From Gordonia terrae (GTDB taxonomy: Bacteria > Actinomycetota > Actinomycetes > Mycobacteriales > Mycobacteriaceae): a stretch of 64,000 nucleotides of DNA. The stretch covers positions 2,604,001 through 2,668,000 of the forward strand of contig NZ_CP016594.1 of assembly GCF_001698225.1 (NCBI RefSeq), given 5' to 3'. Position 1 is the first letter of the stretch. Each line of letters begins with the position of its first letter. The notes under the pieces are model-generated. The model saw nothing but the letters and a program-made list of their open reading frames with translations. It was not told the DNA's origin and searched no databases. Of the stretch, positions 1-10,491 are shown in pieces. The position numbers were made by a program, and so were the translations under genes.

Positions 1-222
1 CGCGCCGACAAGGCCCAGGTGACCGCGATGGTCACCCGGATTCTCGGCATGCAGACCAAACCGCGTCCCGCCGACGCGGCCGACGCGCTCGCGCTGGCGA
101 TCTGTCACTGCTGGCGCGGACCGATGATGGAACGGATGGCCGCCGCGCAGAAGCAGGCCGACGCCGCCGCGGCCCGTCACCGCGCGCGGGTGGCCCAGGC
201 ACGAGAGGGGAGTCGCGCATGA
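1..222 (+). CDS. ruvC: RuvC Holliday junction resolvase, C-terminal part (5' end outside the window)
   Basis: RuvC cuts Holliday junctions as a dimer working with the RuvAB branch-migration motor. Only the last 73 residues are present, and frame 1 is open from the first base. The sequence [14 protein letters not shown] is the conserved C-terminal RuvC segment that carries a catalytic aspartate, and [11 protein letters not shown] just before it is also typical. After this comes an alanine-, arginine- and glutamine-rich tail that is variable in the family. The TGA stop overlaps the ATG of ruvA by four bases, so the two are translationally coupled. The N-terminal catalytic residues cannot be checked here. 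Confidence 0.95.
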   Translation, partial: RADKAQVTAMVTRILGMQTKPRPADAADALALAICHCWRGPMMERMAAAQKQADAAAARHRARVAQAREGSRA

Positions 223-812
223 TCGCGTCAGTTCGCGGACCGGTGTTGGAGATCGCTCTCGACCATGCCGTGATCGATTGCGGGGGAGTGGGTTACCGCG
301 TGCTGGCCACGCCCGCGACGCTGTCCCGGCTTCGCCGGGGCGACGAGGCGACGCTGCTGACCTCGATGATCGTCCGCGAGGACTCGATGACGCTCTACGG
401 CTTCACCGAGCCGGACGCCCGTGCCCTCTTCGCTCTGTTGCAGACGGTGACCGGTGTCGGCCCACGACTGGCGATGGCCACCCTCGCGGTGCTCGAACCG
501 GATGCGCTGCGGCGAGCACTCGCGGAGTCCGACACCAAGGCCCTGACGTCCGTGCCCGGCATCGGCAAGCGGGTGGCCGAACGGCTCTGTGTCGAACTGC
601 GGGACAAGGTCGACCGGCCCACCGGCGAGCCCGCGAGCGGTGTGACCGTCGTCGGCGGCATCCGAGAGCAGGTCGCCGAGGCCCTCGTCGGGCTGGGATT
701 CACCGCGGGCCCCGCCGAGAAGGCGGTCACCGCGGTCCTCGCCGAACACCCCGACGCCGATGCGTCGACGGCGCTCCGGCACTCGTTGTCGCTGCTGGGG
801 AAGGCGTCCTAG
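219..812 (+). CDS. ruvA: RuvA, Holliday junction DNA-binding subunit
   Basis: RuvA is the tetrameric junction-binding subunit that holds the four DNA arms and loads RuvB. The 197 residues match the usual family length. An OB-fold domain fills about residues 1-63. Two helix-hairpin-helix motifs follow, [12 protein letters not shown] at about residue 78 and [12 protein letters not shown] at about residue 112. A small C-terminal RuvB-contacting domain (about 148-197) comes after a flexible linker. The ATG start overlaps the ruvC stop, and ruvB begins directly after the stop. This is the standard ruvCAB operon of actinobacteria, often SOS-regulated, but the promoter lies outside the window. Confidence 0.98.
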   Translation: MIASVRGPVLEIALDHAVIDCGGVGYRVLATPATLSRLRRGDEATLLTSMIVREDSMTLYGFTEPDARALFALLQTVTGVGPRLAMATLAVLEPDALRRALAESDTKALTSVPGIGKRVAERLCVELRDKVDRPTGEPASGVTVVGGIREQVAEALVGLGFTAGPAEKAVTAVLAEHPDADASTALRHSLSLLGKAS

Positions 813-1901
813 ATGTTCGACGACACCGATGACGTCGACGACCGGGACGTGAGCGCGACCCCGGTCCGCTCCGACGGCGATCTCGACGCGGGTCTGCGCC
901 CGAAGTCGCTCGCCGACTTCATCGGGCAGCCGCGGGTCTGCGAACAGCTCGAACTCGTTCTGCACGGTGCCAAGGGGCGTGGCGGCACACCCGACCACAT
1001 CCTGCTGTCGGGTCCGCCAGGGCTCGGCAAGACGTCGCTCGCGATGATCATCGCCTCGGAGATGGGGGCCGCCATCCGGGTGACCTCGGGGCCGGCCCTG
1101 GAGCGCGCCGGCGACCTCGCGGCCATGCTGTCCAACCTCGTCGAGGGCGATGTGCTGTTCATCGACGAGATCCATCGCATCGCGCGTCCGGCCGAGGAGA
1201 TGCTGTACCTCGCGATGGAGGACTTTCGCGTCGACGTCGTGGTCGGCAAAGGACCCGGTGCGACCTCGATCCCGCTCGACGTCGCGCCGTTCACCCTGGT
1301 CGGGGCGACAACCCGATCCGGTTCGCTCACCGGGCCGCTGCGCGACCGGTTCGGATTCACCGCGCACATGGAGTTCTACGAACCCGACGAGCTCGTCCGG
1401 GTGCTCCATCGGTCGGCCGGGATCCTGGGCATGGAACTCCGCGGCGACGCCTCCGGCGAGATCGCTCGCCGCTCGCGGGGCACGCCCCGTATCGCGAACA
1501 GGCTGCTACGCCGGGTCCGTGACTACGCCGAGGTACGCGGCGACGGCTCGATCACCGTGGACGTCGCCCGCGCAGCGCTCGCGGTCTACGACGTCGACGA
1601 ACTCGGTTTCGACCGGCTCGACCGAGCCGTGCTCGACGCCCTGATCCGCGCTTTCGGCGGCGGACCGGTCGGCGTGTCGACGCTGGCCGTGGCGGTCGGC
1701 GAGGAGCCGGCCACCGTCGAGGAGGTCTGCGAACCGTTCCTGGTGCGCGCCGGGATGATCGCCCGGACGCCCCGCGGGCGGGTCGCCACCGCCGCCGCCT
1801 GGCATCACCTCGGTCTCACCCCACCGGCGGGTGCGATGAACGCCACCTTCGGCGTGCGTCCGCGCGACGTCGGTGCGGAGACGTTGTTCGACGACCTCTG
1901 A
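813..1901 (+). CDS. ruvB: RuvB, Holliday junction branch-migration ATPase
   Basis: RuvB is the hexameric AAA+ motor that drives branch migration at junctions bound by RuvA. The Walker A motif GPPGLGKT lies at residues 67-74, the Walker B motif LFIDEIHR at 115-122, and the sensor-1 segment VGATTRSG at about residue 165. A winged-helix DNA-binding domain fills roughly the last 80 residues. The N-terminus is a short acidic extension before the conserved [12 protein letters not shown]. The ATG follows the ruvA stop with no gap. At 362 residues it is a little longer than the Escherichia coli protein, as is common in this order. Confidence 0.98.
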   Translation: MFDDTDDVDDRDVSATPVRSDGDLDAGLRPKSLADFIGQPRVCEQLELVLHGAKGRGGTPDHILLSGPPGLGKTSLAMIIASEMGAAIRVTSGPALERAGDLAAMLSNLVEGDVLFIDEIHRIARPAEEMLYLAMEDFRVDVVVGKGPGATSIPLDVAPFTLVGATTRSGSLTGPLRDRFGFTAHMEFYEPDELVRVLHRSAGILGMELRGDASGEIARRSRGTPRIANRLLRRVRDYAEVRGDGSITVDVARAALAVYDVDELGFDRLDRAVLDALIRAFGGGPVGVSTLAVAVGEEPATVEEVCEPFLVRAGMIARTPRGRVATAAAWHHLGLTPPAGAMNATFGVRPRDVGAETLFDDL

Positions 1902-2050
1902 CCACACCGGCACCACCTGCGGGGATGACCTCCGCGCAAGACGTGGCACACTGTGTGGAGCACAGCTGAGCTGATGCTGCCCGGATCACCTCCGGACAGG
2001 CCGCTCGCTCACGCCGTACATCCCGATACCCAAAGGACTGACTCGCACTC

Positions 2051-2434
2051 ATGGACGCTCTGCTCTTCCCGCTCCTGCTCGCCCTGCTGGCCGGCTTCAT
2101 GTTCCTGTCGATGCGGAAGCAGAAGAAGCGTGTGGCCGAGATGCAGGAGATGCAGAACTCGGTGTCCACCGGAACCCGCGTCCAGCTGACCTCCGGCCTG
2201 TTCGGCACCGTGATCGATGCCAGTTCACCCGACGTCGTCGACGTCGAGATCGCGACCGGCGTGGTCACCCGCTGGAACCGGCTCGCGGTCATGCGCGTGG
2301 TCCCGACCGACGAGGCCGCCGCCACCTACGCGGGTCATGTCGCCCCGGAGATCCCGTCCGACGACTACGACGACGTCGACTCGGTCAGCCTGGACAAGCC
2401 TGCCGCCGACGACGCGCGCGACACCGACAAGTAA
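2051..2434 (+). CDS. yajC: YajC, Sec translocon auxiliary subunit
   Basis: YajC is a small membrane protein that associates with SecDF at the SecYEG translocon. The 127-residue product has one N-terminal membrane segment (about residues 3-19), then a basic stretch KQKKR, the conserved core GTRVQLTSGLFGTVIDA, and an acidic C-terminal tail that is variable. It lies between ruvB and secD, which is the standard order in the order Mycobacteriales. The 149-bp spacer upstream contains the short palindrome CACACTGTGTG at 1947-1957 and probably the promoter for the sec genes. The start ATG is chosen because it begins exactly at the membrane segment. Confidence 0.93.
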   Translation: MDALLFPLLLALLAGFMFLSMRKQKKRVAEMQEMQNSVSTGTRVQLTSGLFGTVIDASSPDVVDVEIATGVVTRWNRLAVMRVVPTDEAAATYAGHVAPEIPSDDYDDVDSVSLDKPAADDARDTDK

Positions 2435-2442
2435 GCCGAACC

Positions 2443-2472
2443 CGCGCCGCGTCGATTCTGCGACGCGGCGCG
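2443..2472 (+). terminator. Perfect 12-bp hairpin between yajC and secD
   Basis: Eight bases after the yajC stop, CGCGCCGCGTCG (2443-2454) pairs perfectly with CGACGCGGCGCG (2461-2472) across a six-base loop. There is no T tract after it, so it is not a classical intrinsic terminator. It may act as a weak terminator, an mRNA-stability element or an attenuator that sets the yajC:secD ratio. Confidence 0.55.
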
Positions 2473-2596
2473 CCCACCTGCCCGCACGGCCGCGTCGCAC
2501 GCGGCTCCGGCGGGACCTGGCCGCGGGCCGGTGGTGGGTCGTGCCGGTCGTGATGCCCGTCGGCCGGTTGACGCTCTCAAGGAGACCTGAACAGCT

Positions 2597-4312
2597 GTGA
2601 CAACTCCCTCTCGGACTTCGGGGAAGGGCCGGACTGCAGGGAAGCGGTCGCGACCGGCTCGAGAGATCCCGCCGTGGCGCCCGCTCGTGGCCTTCATCGG
2701 CCTGCTCGCGGTCGTGTACGGCCTGATCTTCTTCACCGGACCCCAGACCATCGAACCGAAACTCGGCATCGATCTGCAGGGCGGTACGCGGGTCACGCTG
2801 ACCGCGCGGACCGAGGACGGACAGGCGGCGACCAGAGAGCAGCTCGACCAGGCGAAGCAGATCATCGAGCAGCGTGTGAACGGCCTCGGTGTCTCCGGTT
2901 CCGAGGTCGTCGTCAGCGGCGACAACCTGATCATCACGGTTCCCGGCCAAGACGGTGCGCAGGCCAAGTCGCTGGGTCAGACGGCGCGCCTGTATGTCCG
3001 GCCGGTGGTCGGGCAGCCGGCCATGGCGACCCCGCAACCCCCGAAGCCCGAGAGTGCCGACGACCAGGCCGACGCCCTGCCCACCGAGGCCGCGGCCGCC
3101 GCGATCGACGAGCAGCGCAGACTGCGGCAGGCGCCGGCGAACGCGACCCCGCAGCAGCTCGAGGCACTCCAGCAGCAGATGGCGAAGATGGACTGCTCGC
3201 CGACGGCGAACGATCCGCTGCTGGGCAACGATCGCCCCGACCAGTACCTCGTGGCCTGTTCGACCGACGGCTCGGAGGTCTACCTCCTGGGCCCGGAGAT
3301 CATCGACGGTCGTGACATCAAGAACGCCAACGCCGGTACCGATCCGCAGACCGGCGAATGGGTGGTGACCCTGGAATTCGAGGGTGAGGCCGCCAACTTC
3401 TGGCCTCGGTACACCGCCGAACAGGCACCCAACCGGACCCAGACCGCGTTCACGCTCGACTCGCGCGTCGTCTCGGCGCCGGCGATCAACGAGCCCATCC
3501 CGGGTGGTCAGACACGGATCAGCGGCGGTAGCGCCAGCCCGTTCACCGAATCGTCGTCGAACGAGCTCGCGAACGTGCTGAAGTACGGCTCGCTGCCGCT
3601 GTCGTTCACCGCGTCGGACGCCGAGACGATCTCGGCGACACTGGGTCTCGCCTCGCTGCAGGCCGGCCTCATCGCCGGACTGGTCGGTCTGATCGCGGTC
3701 TTCATCTACGCCCTGGCCTACTACCGAATGCTCGGCATCCTCACGGTGCTGTCGCTGGTCCTGGCCGGCGCCATGGTCTACGGCATCATCGTCCTGCTCG
3801 GCCGCTGGATCGGATTCACGCTCGACCTCGCCGGTATCGCGGGTCTGATCATCGGTATCGGTATGACCGCCGACTCCTTCGTCGTCTACTTCGAGCGAAT
3901 AAAGGACGAGATGCGCGAGGGGCGCAGCTTCCGGTCCGCGGTGCCCCGCGGCTGGGCGAGCGCGCGCCGCACCATCTGGTCCGGCAACGCGGTGAGCTTC
4001 ATCGCCGCCGCCGTCATCTACGTCCTGGCGATCGGCGAGGTCCGCGGCTTCGCGTTCACGCTGGGTCTCACCACGATCCTCGATGTCATGGTCGTGTTCC
4101 TGGTCACCCACCCGCTGGTCGTCTACGCGAGCCGCTCGACGTTCCTGTCGAAACCGAGCGTCAACGGCCTCGGGGCGATCAGCGAGGTCGCCCGCCAGCG
4201 TCGCGTCGCGGCACACCGACAGGCGAGTGCTACCCCCGACGGCACGCCCGCGGGCACCGCGGACGCCGACGACACCACTGATGCCACTCGGGAGAAGGGG
4301 ACGGTGCGATGA
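2597..4312 (+). CDS. secD: SecD, Sec protein-export membrane subunit
   Basis: SecD and SecF form a proton-driven RND-family complex that pulls exported proteins out of the Sec channel on the outer face of the membrane. The 571 residues begin with a basic cytoplasmic tail and a first membrane segment (about 30-52). The signature [12 protein letters not shown] follows, then a large extracytoplasmic domain and five C-terminal membrane helices with the motif [20 protein letters not shown] proline-, alanine- and glutamine-rich insert of about 70 residues (about 140-210) interrupts the extracytoplasmic domain, as in mycobacterial SecD. The GTG start follows AAGGAG at 2579-2584. The stop overlaps secF by four bases. 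Confidence 0.97.
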   Translation: MTTPSRTSGKGRTAGKRSRPAREIPPWRPLVAFIGLLAVVYGLIFFTGPQTIEPKLGIDLQGGTRVTLTARTEDGQAATREQLDQAKQIIEQRVNGLGVSGSEVVVSGDNLIITVPGQDGAQAKSLGQTARLYVRPVVGQPAMATPQPPKPESADDQADALPTEAAAAAIDEQRRLRQAPANATPQQLEALQQQMAKMDCSPTANDPLLGNDRPDQYLVACSTDGSEVYLLGPEIIDGRDIKNANAGTDPQTGEWVVTLEFEGEAANFWPRYTAEQAPNRTQTAFTLDSRVVSAPAINEPIPGGQTRISGGSASPFTESSSNELANVLKYGSLPLSFTASDAETISATLGLASLQAGLIAGLVGLIAVFIYALAYYRMLGILTVLSLVLAGAMVYGIIVLLGRWIGFTLDLAGIAGLIIGIGMTADSFVVYFERIKDEMREGRSFRSAVPRGWASARRTIWSGNAVSFIAAAVIYVLAIGEVRGFAFTLGLTTILDVMVVFLVTHPLVVYASRSTFLSKPSVNGLGAISEVARQRRVAAHRQASATPDGTPAGTADADDTTDATREKGTVR

Positions 4313-5505
4313 CCGGGCCGGACAACAAGGCAGCCGGCGACTCGGCCGTTCTCGACGCCGATAAGGCCCAGCCCGGCGCGGACGCCGACTTCGTCGCCGA
4401 TCGCAACCGCTCGTTCCTGTCCCGGCTCTACACCGGTACCGGTGCGTTCCAGATCGTCGGGCGTCGGCGCATGTGGTACGGCGTGACCGCGGCGATCCTG
4501 CTGATCTGCCTGGCCTCGATCGGAATCCGTGGGTTCACCCTCGGCATCGACTTCGAGGGCGGCACCCAGATGTCGGTACCGGTGGCCTCCTCGGAGATCA
4601 CCGCGGAGTCGGTGGAGAAGGTCGTCGCCGACACGCTCGGCGAGGCTCCGGAGTCGGTGCAGACCGCGGGTGCCGGCGGCAGCCAGACGGTGCAGGTGCG
4701 CACCGAGACACTCGATCTCGCCCAGGCGGAGTCGGTGACGCGTGCGTTGGCCGACGAGTTCGGACCGGAACTCGCGCCCGCCGAGGTGAGCATCTCGGAT
4801 GTGAGCTCCACGTGGGGCAGTGAGATCACCGAGCGAATGCTGATCGCGCTGGTGGTCTTCCTGGTCATCGTCTTCGTGTACATCGCGGTGCGATTCGACC
4901 GGGAGATGTCGATCGCGGCGATGGGGTCGCTGTTCTTCGACCTGATCGTCACCGCCGGGATCTATTCGCTGGTCGGCTGGGAGGTCACGCCGGCAACGGT
5001 CATCGGTCTGCTCACCATCCTCGGCTTCTCGATCTACGACACGGTGGTCGTGTTCGACAAGGTCTCGGAGAACACCCGCTCGGTTCTGCAGACAACCCGC
5101 CGCACGTACGCCGAACAGGCCAACCTCGGCGTCAACCAGACGCTGATGCGATCGATCAACACCACCGTCATCTCGGTGTTGCCGATCATCGCGCTGATGG
5201 TCATCGCGGTCTGGCTGCTCGGCGTCGGCACGCTCAAAGACCTCGGTCTGATCCAGCTTGTCGGTGTGCTGGTCGGTACCTTCTCGTCGGTCTTCCTCGC
5301 GGCGCCGCTCCTGGCGACCCTGAAGGAACGTCGCCCCGAGATCGCCCGCCACACCGACAAGGTGCTCAAGCGTCGCGCCGCGGTCGAGGCCGGTGCGCCG
5401 GTCGGTGACGCGCGTCCCGTCCGGACCCAGCGACGAGGCGAGACCGTCGAGACCGACGAGGCGGACCGCGCGGTCCCGACCGGCAAACGCCGCCGGAACC
5501 GCTAG
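4309..5505 (+). CDS. secF: SecF, Sec protein-export membrane subunit
   Basis: SecF is the partner of SecD in the export-enhancing complex. The 398-residue protein has a first membrane segment at about 57-75, the signature [12 protein letters not shown], a periplasmic-side domain, and the conserved transmembrane motif [17 protein letters not shown]. The C-terminal 60 residues are basic, charged and probably disordered in the cytoplasm. The ATG lies in an ATGA overlap with the secD stop, so the pair is translated together. The following lipoprotein gene begins 10 bases after the stop and is probably in the same transcript. Confidence 0.97.
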   Translation: MTGPDNKAAGDSAVLDADKAQPGADADFVADRNRSFLSRLYTGTGAFQIVGRRRMWYGVTAAILLICLASIGIRGFTLGIDFEGGTQMSVPVASSEITAESVEKVVADTLGEAPESVQTAGAGGSQTVQVRTETLDLAQAESVTRALADEFGPELAPAEVSISDVSSTWGSEITERMLIALVVFLVIVFVYIAVRFDREMSIAAMGSLFFDLIVTAGIYSLVGWEVTPATVIGLLTILGFSIYDTVVVFDKVSENTRSVLQTTRRTYAEQANLGVNQTLMRSINTTVISVLPIIALMVIAVWLLGVGTLKDLGLIQLVGVLVGTFSSVFLAAPLLATLKERRPEIARHTDKVLKRRAAVEAGAPVGDARPVRTQRRGETVETDEADRAVPTGKRRRNR

Positions 5506-5515
5506 TCTCTCCGAC

Positions 5516-7237
5516 GTGATCGTTCGGCGCCGGGAGTTCGTCAGGGTCCTGAGCCTCCTCGTCGGGGTCGTCTCGGTCGCCGGGCTGCTGACGGCGTGCG
5601 GCGACGACGGGCCTCCGACGATCGACTACGTCGTCGACGCCCGGATCTCGACCTACAACGCGAACACGGTGGGCGGCAACGCCGACGGCGTGCTGATGGC
5701 CACCACCCGGTTGCTGCCCGGGTTCAGTCTGCTGGGCCCGGCCGGTCAGGTGATCCCCGATCGGGACATCGGCACGGTCACCCAGGTCCCCGGCCGGTCA
5801 CCGACCCTGCGCTACGAATTCCGTCCCGAGGCGACCTTCTCCGACGGGGTGGCCCTCGATTGCGACGACCTCCTGCTGGCCTGGGCGGCGATGAGTGGAC
5901 GGATGCCCGGCTTCACCCCGGCGACCACCGCGGGATACCGGGACATCGAGTCGGTGGACTGCGCCGCAGGCGACAAGAGCGCGACGGTGACCTTCGCGCC
6001 CGGGCGTGAGTACCGCAACTGGCTCTCCCTCTTCGGCGCGGGCACACTGATGCCGGCGCACGTCGTGGCCCGCGTGGCCGGACTGTCCGACGTCATCGAC
6101 CCGATCCGGGCAATGGACCGGGCCGCCGTCGGACGCATCGCCGATGCGTGGAACACCGACTTCGATCTGGGTTTCGGCCCCGTCGATCACGCGCACTACC
6201 CGGCGTCGGGTCCTTACCGCATCGACCGGTATTCGCGATCGGGCGGGCTCGTCCTGGTGCCCAACGACAAATGGTGGGGCGACAAGCCCGAGACCTCGCG
6301 CATCGTCGTCTGGGGACGCGGTACCGACGCCACCCGCCGGCTCCCCGACGGACGGTTCGACGTCGTCGACGTGACGGCGGGCCTCGTCGACGGCGATGTC
6401 GCCGGCTCCGCGGGTCCAGCCGGGCCGGCCTCGCCGGCGCGTGCGCTCGGCGTCGAAGAACTCGTCCTGGCCGGCCGCGGCGTGTTCGGCGACGTCCGCA
6501 TGCGACGGGCGTTCGCCTCGTGTGTGCCGCGTGCCGACCTGGCGCGCGACTTCGGCGGAGGCGCGCAGGTCTGGAATCTGCGGGTGCTCTCTCCCGCCGA
6601 CAACCTCGCCGGCCAGATGAACACCGAATTCGGTCAGGCCTATCAGCGACCCGACATCGAACGGGCGCGGGGACTCGTGCGGGCGGCCACCGGCCAGGGC
6701 GAGGATTCGGCCACCGGTGACACGACAACCTCGGCCGTCGCGACCCGGACGGTGCGCATCGGTTACGTCGCGCCGACACCACGGTGGCAGCAGATGACCG
6801 CGGCGATCGCGGCGTCGTGTCGCGGCGCGGGCCTCGCCGTCGAAGACGTGTCGTCACCGGACATCGGCCCCGACGCGCTCGGCCGCGACGCCGACGTCCT
6901 GATCGTCGCCGGTGGCGCGTCGTTCGCGGCGGCCGGTGCCGCCGACCCGAGCCGCGACGCGTACGCCCTGCGCGGCGGGGACCCGTTGAACCTGTCCGGA
7001 ATCCGGGAACCGATGGTGAGTCGTGGGGTCGATCAGCTCGCGACGACCGTCTCGGCGCCCGACCGGCTGCGTCTGGCCCGGTCCATCGAGAACGCGACCT
7101 GGTCGACGATGCCGTCGGTGCCCCTCTTCGCGGCACCGCGGGTGCGGCAATGGAAGGATCGGGTGGGCAACGTGGTGGCCGGGATGGGCCGCGACGGCAC
7201 CGGATGGAACATGGATCGGTGGACGATCCGTGGCTGA
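5516..7237 (+). CDS. Orphan ABC-type solute-binding lipoprotein (family 5)
   Basis: The protein resembles the peptide/opine-binding (SBP family 5) components of ABC importers. The GTG at 5516 is chosen because it starts a lipoprotein signal peptide: basic VRRREFVRV, a hydrophobic stretch, then the lipobox LTAC at about residue 27. The mature part has the typical opening with STYNANTVGGN and, later, YEFRPEATFSDG. Length is 573 residues. No permease or ATPase gene lies nearby, so it may serve a distant transporter or have another role. M. tuberculosis has a lipoprotein at the same place between secF and apt, so the linkage is old. An upstream in-frame start at 5393 lies inside secF and would destroy the signal peptide. 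Confidence 0.85.
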   Translation: MIVRRREFVRVLSLLVGVVSVAGLLTACGDDGPPTIDYVVDARISTYNANTVGGNADGVLMATTRLLPGFSLLGPAGQVIPDRDIGTVTQVPGRSPTLRYEFRPEATFSDGVALDCDDLLLAWAAMSGRMPGFTPATTAGYRDIESVDCAAGDKSATVTFAPGREYRNWLSLFGAGTLMPAHVVARVAGLSDVIDPIRAMDRAAVGRIADAWNTDFDLGFGPVDHAHYPASGPYRIDRYSRSGGLVLVPNDKWWGDKPETSRIVVWGRGTDATRRLPDGRFDVVDVTAGLVDGDVAGSAGPAGPASPARALGVEELVLAGRGVFGDVRMRRAFASCVPRADLARDFGGGAQVWNLRVLSPADNLAGQMNTEFGQAYQRPDIERARGLVRAATGQGEDSATGDTTTSAVATRTVRIGYVAPTPRWQQMTAAIAASCRGAGLAVEDVSSPDIGPDALGRDADVLIVAGGASFAAAGAADPSRDAYALRGGDPLNLSGIREPMVSRGVDQLATTVSAPDRLRLARSIENATWSTMPSVPLFAAPRVRQWKDRVGNVVAGMGRDGTGWNMDRWTIRG

Positions 7238-7253
7238 GCAGGGGAGTGAACCG

Positions 7254-7829
7254 ATGGGTGGTGTCGTGCCCGAACGTACGGCGGAGGCGGTCTCGCGAGC
7301 ACGGGCGGCCATCGCCGAACACGCTCGCCTCGTGGACGACTTCCCGGCTCCCGGAATCGCTTTCAAAGACCTGACCCCGGTACTCGCCGACCCGGAGGGG
7401 CTGTCGACGATCGTCACCGCGCTGACCCACGGTTGCTCCTCGATCGACCTCGTGGCCGGCATCGATGCGCGCGGCTTCCTGCTGGGCGGTGCGGTCGCAC
7501 GTGAGCTCGAGGTCGGGGTGCTCGCGGTCCGCAAGGGAGGCAAACTACCGCCGCCCGTCATCGCCGTCGACTACAGCCTCGAGTACGGGCAGGCGACGCT
7601 CGAGATCCCGGCGAACGGCCTGAACCTGACCGGCCGTCGCGTGCTGCTCGTCGACGACGTGCTCGCGACCGGGGGGACCGCGGTGGCCGCGGCCGAATTG
7701 CTGCACCGCGCCGGTGCGCAGGTCGTCGGGGTCGCGGTGATCATGGAGCTCGCCGGTCTCGGCGGCCGGGACACGATCGCCCGGGGTCTCGGACCGGACG
7801 TCCCCGTCCACGCGGTCGCGTCGGACTGA
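7254..7829 (+). CDS. apt: Adenine phosphoribosyltransferase
   Basis: Apt salvages adenine to AMP using PRPP. The 191-residue product shows the type I phosphoribosyltransferase fold, with the PRPP-binding motif VLLVDDVLATGGTA at about residue 134 and the N-terminal family pattern FPAPGIAFKDLTPVLADP. The ATG at 7254 is preceded by GGGGAG (7241-7246) at good spacing. A GTG at 7230 that overlaps the lipoprotein gene is a possible alternative adding eight residues. The gene sits directly upstream of rel, as in mycobacteria. Purine salvage next to the ppGpp enzyme is a conserved arrangement. Confidence 0.95.
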   Translation: MGGVVPERTAEAVSRARAAIAEHARLVDDFPAPGIAFKDLTPVLADPEGLSTIVTALTHGCSSIDLVAGIDARGFLLGGAVARELEVGVLAVRKGGKLPPPVIAVDYSLEYGQATLEIPANGLNLTGRRVLLVDDVLATGGTAVAAAELLHRAGAQVVGVAVIMELAGLGGRDTIARGLGPDVPVHAVASD

Positions 7830-7861
7830 CGGCGTCGACACGGTGACGGCTGGGCCGCGAC

Positions 7862-7867
7862 TAGAAT
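7862..7867 (+). promoter_or_regulatory. Candidate -10 element for rel
   Basis: TAGAAT matches the TATAAT consensus at five of six positions and lies 71 bp before the rel ATG, in the 109-bp apt-rel spacer. No convincing -35 box is seen, which is common in this group. The RNA leader would include the inverted arms GAGCCC (7873-7878) and GGGCTC (7896-7901). A strong ribosome-binding site GAGGAGGA (7924-7931) precedes the start. Confidence 0.45.
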
Positions 7868-7938
7868 CGTCTGAGCCCGCCCGGGCAGGCGCGATGGGCT
7901 CATCGCGTGCCGACAGACAACCGTGAGGAGGACCGCTG

Positions 7939-10491
7939 ATGCCCGATGAATCCGACACGGCGCAGCGCGGCGTGACCCCCGCGGACAACGCCGGGACGAC
8001 GCCCGAGAGCGCCGACCGGCCGGTCGGCGGCACGGGTGCGGTGGGCTCGATCCAGCCGGGCGCGTCCGCCTCGGCGTCGCGCCGGGTGCGCGCACGCCTC
8101 GCGCGCCGCATGACCGCGACCCGCAGCCAGGTCCGCCCCGTCCTCGAACCGCTGGTCACCCTGCACCGCGAGATCTACCCGAAGGCCGATGTCGCGCTGC
8201 TCCAGCGCGCCTACGACGTCGCCGACGAACGGCACAGCGGGCAGAAGCGCAAGTCCGGCGATCCCTACATCACCCATCCGCTGGCGGTCGCCACGATCCT
8301 CGCCGATCTGGGCATGGACACCACCACGCTCATCGCGGCACTCCTGCACGACACGGTCGAGGACACCGGCTACTCCCTGCAGGCACTGGAGAAGGATTTC
8401 GGGCCGGAGGTGGCCCACCTCGTCGACGGCGTGACCAAACTCGACAAGGTCGCCCTCGGCAGTGCGGCCGAGGCCGAGACCATCCGCAAGATGATCATCG
8501 CGATGGCGCGCGACCCACGCGTTCTCGTCATCAAGGTGGCCGACCGACTGCACAACATGCGCACGATGCGCTTCCTGCCGCCGGAGAAGCAGGCCCGAAA
8601 GGCTCGCGAGACGTTGGAAGTCATTGCGCCACTGGCACATCGACTCGGTATGGCGACGGTCAAGTGGGAGCTCGAGGACCTGTCCTTCGCCATCCTGCAC
8701 CCCAAGCGATACGAGGAGATCGTCCGGCTCGTCGCCGATCGCGCACCGTCCCGCGACACCTACCTCGCCCGCGTGCGCGCCGACATCAACAACGCGCTCG
8801 CCGGCGCGCGCATCAACGCCACCGTCGAAGGGCGTCCGAAGCACTACTGGTCGATCTATCAGAAGATGATCGTCAAGGGTCGCGACTTCGACGACATCCA
8901 CGACCTGGTCGGCATGCGCATCCTCTGCGAGGAGGACCGCGACTGCTATGCCGCCGTCGGCGTGGTGCACTCGCTGTGGCAGCCGATGGCAGGTCGCTTC
9001 AAGGACTACATCGCCCAGCCGCGATTCGGTGTGTACATGTCGTTGCACACCACCGTGATCGGTCCCGAGGGCAAACCCCTCGAGGTGCAGATCCGCACGC
9101 ACGAGATGCACCGGACCGCCGAGTTCGGGATCGCCGCGCACTGGCGTTACAAAGAAAACGGCTACCGCAAGTCGGGCAAGAAGTCGGACACCGCCGAGAT
9201 CGACGACATGGCGTGGATGCGTCAGCTGCTCGACTGGCAGCGGGAGGCCGCAGACCCGGGTGAGTTCCTCGAGTCGCTGCGCTACGACCTCGCCGTCCGC
9301 GAGATCTTCGTGTTCACCCCGAAGGGCGACGTGATCACGCTGCCCGCCGGGTCGACGCCGGTCGATTTCGCCTACGCGGTGCACACCGAGGTCGGTCACC
9401 GCTGTATCGGCGCGCGCGTCAACGGCCGGCTGGTCGCGCTGGAACGCACGCTCGAGAACGGCGAGGTGGTGGAGGTGTTCACCTCCAAGGCCCCGACCGC
9501 GGGCCCGTCGAAGGACTGGCAGACCTTCGTGGTCTCGCCGCGCGCCAAGGCCAAGATCCGGCAGTGGTTCGCCAAGGAGCGTCGCGAAGAGGCCCTCGAG
9601 GCAGGCAAGGACGCCATCGCCAAGGAGGTCCGACGCGGCGGACTGCCACTCCAGCGGCTCCTCAGCGCGGAATCGATGTCGGCGATCGCGCGCGAACTGC
9701 GCTACACCGACGTGACCGCGCTGTACACCGCGGTGGGCGAGAACCACGTCTCCGCACGGCATGTCGTCAACCGGCTGGTCGCGTCACTGGGTGGCATCGA
9801 GGACGCCGAAGAAGCGATCGCCGAGCGGTCGACACCGTCGACGATGCCGACGCGGTCGCGGCAGGGCGGCGACGCCGGTGTGATGGTCGACGGCATCGAC
9901 AACGTCGTGATCAAGCTCGCCAAGTGCTGCACCCCGGTACCCGGCGACGACATCCTGGGGTTCGTGACCCGCGGCGGCGGGATCAGCGTGCACCGCACCG
10001 ACTGCACCAACGCCGAATCGCTGCGCCAGCAGGAGGAACGCATCCTCGACGTGTCGTGGGCCCCGTCGCCGGAATCGGTGTTCCTGGTTGCGATCCAGGT
10101 GGAAGCGCTCGACCGGCACCGTCTGCTGTCGGATGTGACCAAGGTGCTCGCCGACGAACGCGTCAACATCCTGTCCGCGTCGGTCACGACGAGCCGCGAC
10201 CGGGTCGCCATCAGCAAGTTCACCTTCGAGATGGGCGACCCGAAGCACCTCGGCCACGTCCTCAACGTCGTGCGCAACGTCGAAGGTGTCTACGACGTCT
10301 ATCGGGTGACCTCGGCCGCCTGGTCGCAACGCGGGGGGTCGGGCCCGCGACCGGCAGACTTCACCCCGACCGACAGACTTCGATCGAGGTCTAGGAGTCG
10401 AGTTGAAGTCTGTCGGTCACTGAATCGGGGACTTCGGGGAAGGTCTTTCGTGGCCCACGACGGTCGCCAGGCCGCGGGTACTGAGGTGTGA
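7939..10491 (+). CDS. rel: Bifunctional (p)ppGpp synthetase/hydrolase Rel
   Basis: Rel makes and degrades the stringent-response alarmone (p)ppGpp. Domains in order are an HD hydrolase (about 90-250, with [10 protein letters not shown]), a synthetase (about 300-420, with [13 protein letters not shown] and the RFKD motif typical of bifunctional enzymes), TGS (about 450-515), a zinc-finger segment ([11 protein letters not shown], about 660), and a C-terminal ACT domain. Residues 1-60 are a variable, low-complexity extension. Similarity to the family should end near [10 protein letters not shown] at about residue 794. The last 55 or so residues are an arginine- and serine-rich tail encoded by a repeat-containing segment, and the stop lies inside the first 39-bp repeat unit. 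The core assignment is very secure; the tail is odd and is discussed separately. Confidence 0.97.
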   Translation: MPDESDTAQRGVTPADNAGTTPESADRPVGGTGAVGSIQPGASASASRRVRARLARRMTATRSQVRPVLEPLVTLHREIYPKADVALLQRAYDVADERHSGQKRKSGDPYITHPLAVATILADLGMDTTTLIAALLHDTVEDTGYSLQALEKDFGPEVAHLVDGVTKLDKVALGSAAEAETIRKMIIAMARDPRVLVIKVADRLHNMRTMRFLPPEKQARKARETLEVIAPLAHRLGMATVKWELEDLSFAILHPKRYEEIVRLVADRAPSRDTYLARVRADINNALAGARINATVEGRPKHYWSIYQKMIVKGRDFDDIHDLVGMRILCEEDRDCYAAVGVVHSLWQPMAGRFKDYIAQPRFGVYMSLHTTVIGPEGKPLEVQIRTHEMHRTAEFGIAAHWRYKENGYRKSGKKSDTAEIDDMAWMRQLLDWQREAADPGEFLESLRYDLAVREIFVFTPKGDVITLPAGSTPVDFAYAVHTEVGHRCIGARVNGRLVALERTLENGEVVEVFTSKAPTAGPSKDWQTFVVSPRAKAKIRQWFAKERREEALEAGKDAIAKEVRRGGLPLQRLLSAESMSAIARELRYTDVTALYTAVGENHVSARHVVNRLVASLGGIEDAEEAIAERSTPSTMPTRSRQGGDAGVMVDGIDNVVIKLAKCCTPVPGDDILGFVTRGGGISVHRTDCTNAESLRQQEERILDVSWAPSPESVFLVAIQVEALDRHRLLSDVTKVLADERVNILSASVTTSRDRVAISKFTFEMGDPKHLGHVLNVVRNVEGVYDVYRVTSAAWSQRGGSGPRPADFTPTDRLRSRSRSRVEVCRSLNRGLRGRSFVAHDGRQAAGTEV
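10368..10418 (+). repeat. Perfect 14-bp inverted repeat inside the 3' end of rel
   Basis: GACCGACAGACTTC at 10368-10381 is exactly complementary to GAAGTCTGTCGGTC at 10405-10418, with a 23-base loop in which TCGA can pair again with TCGA. It lies in the coding frame of rel. It would form a long RNA hairpin close to the stop and may serve as a terminator or mRNA-end protector that has been absorbed into the reading frame. Confidence 0.7.
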
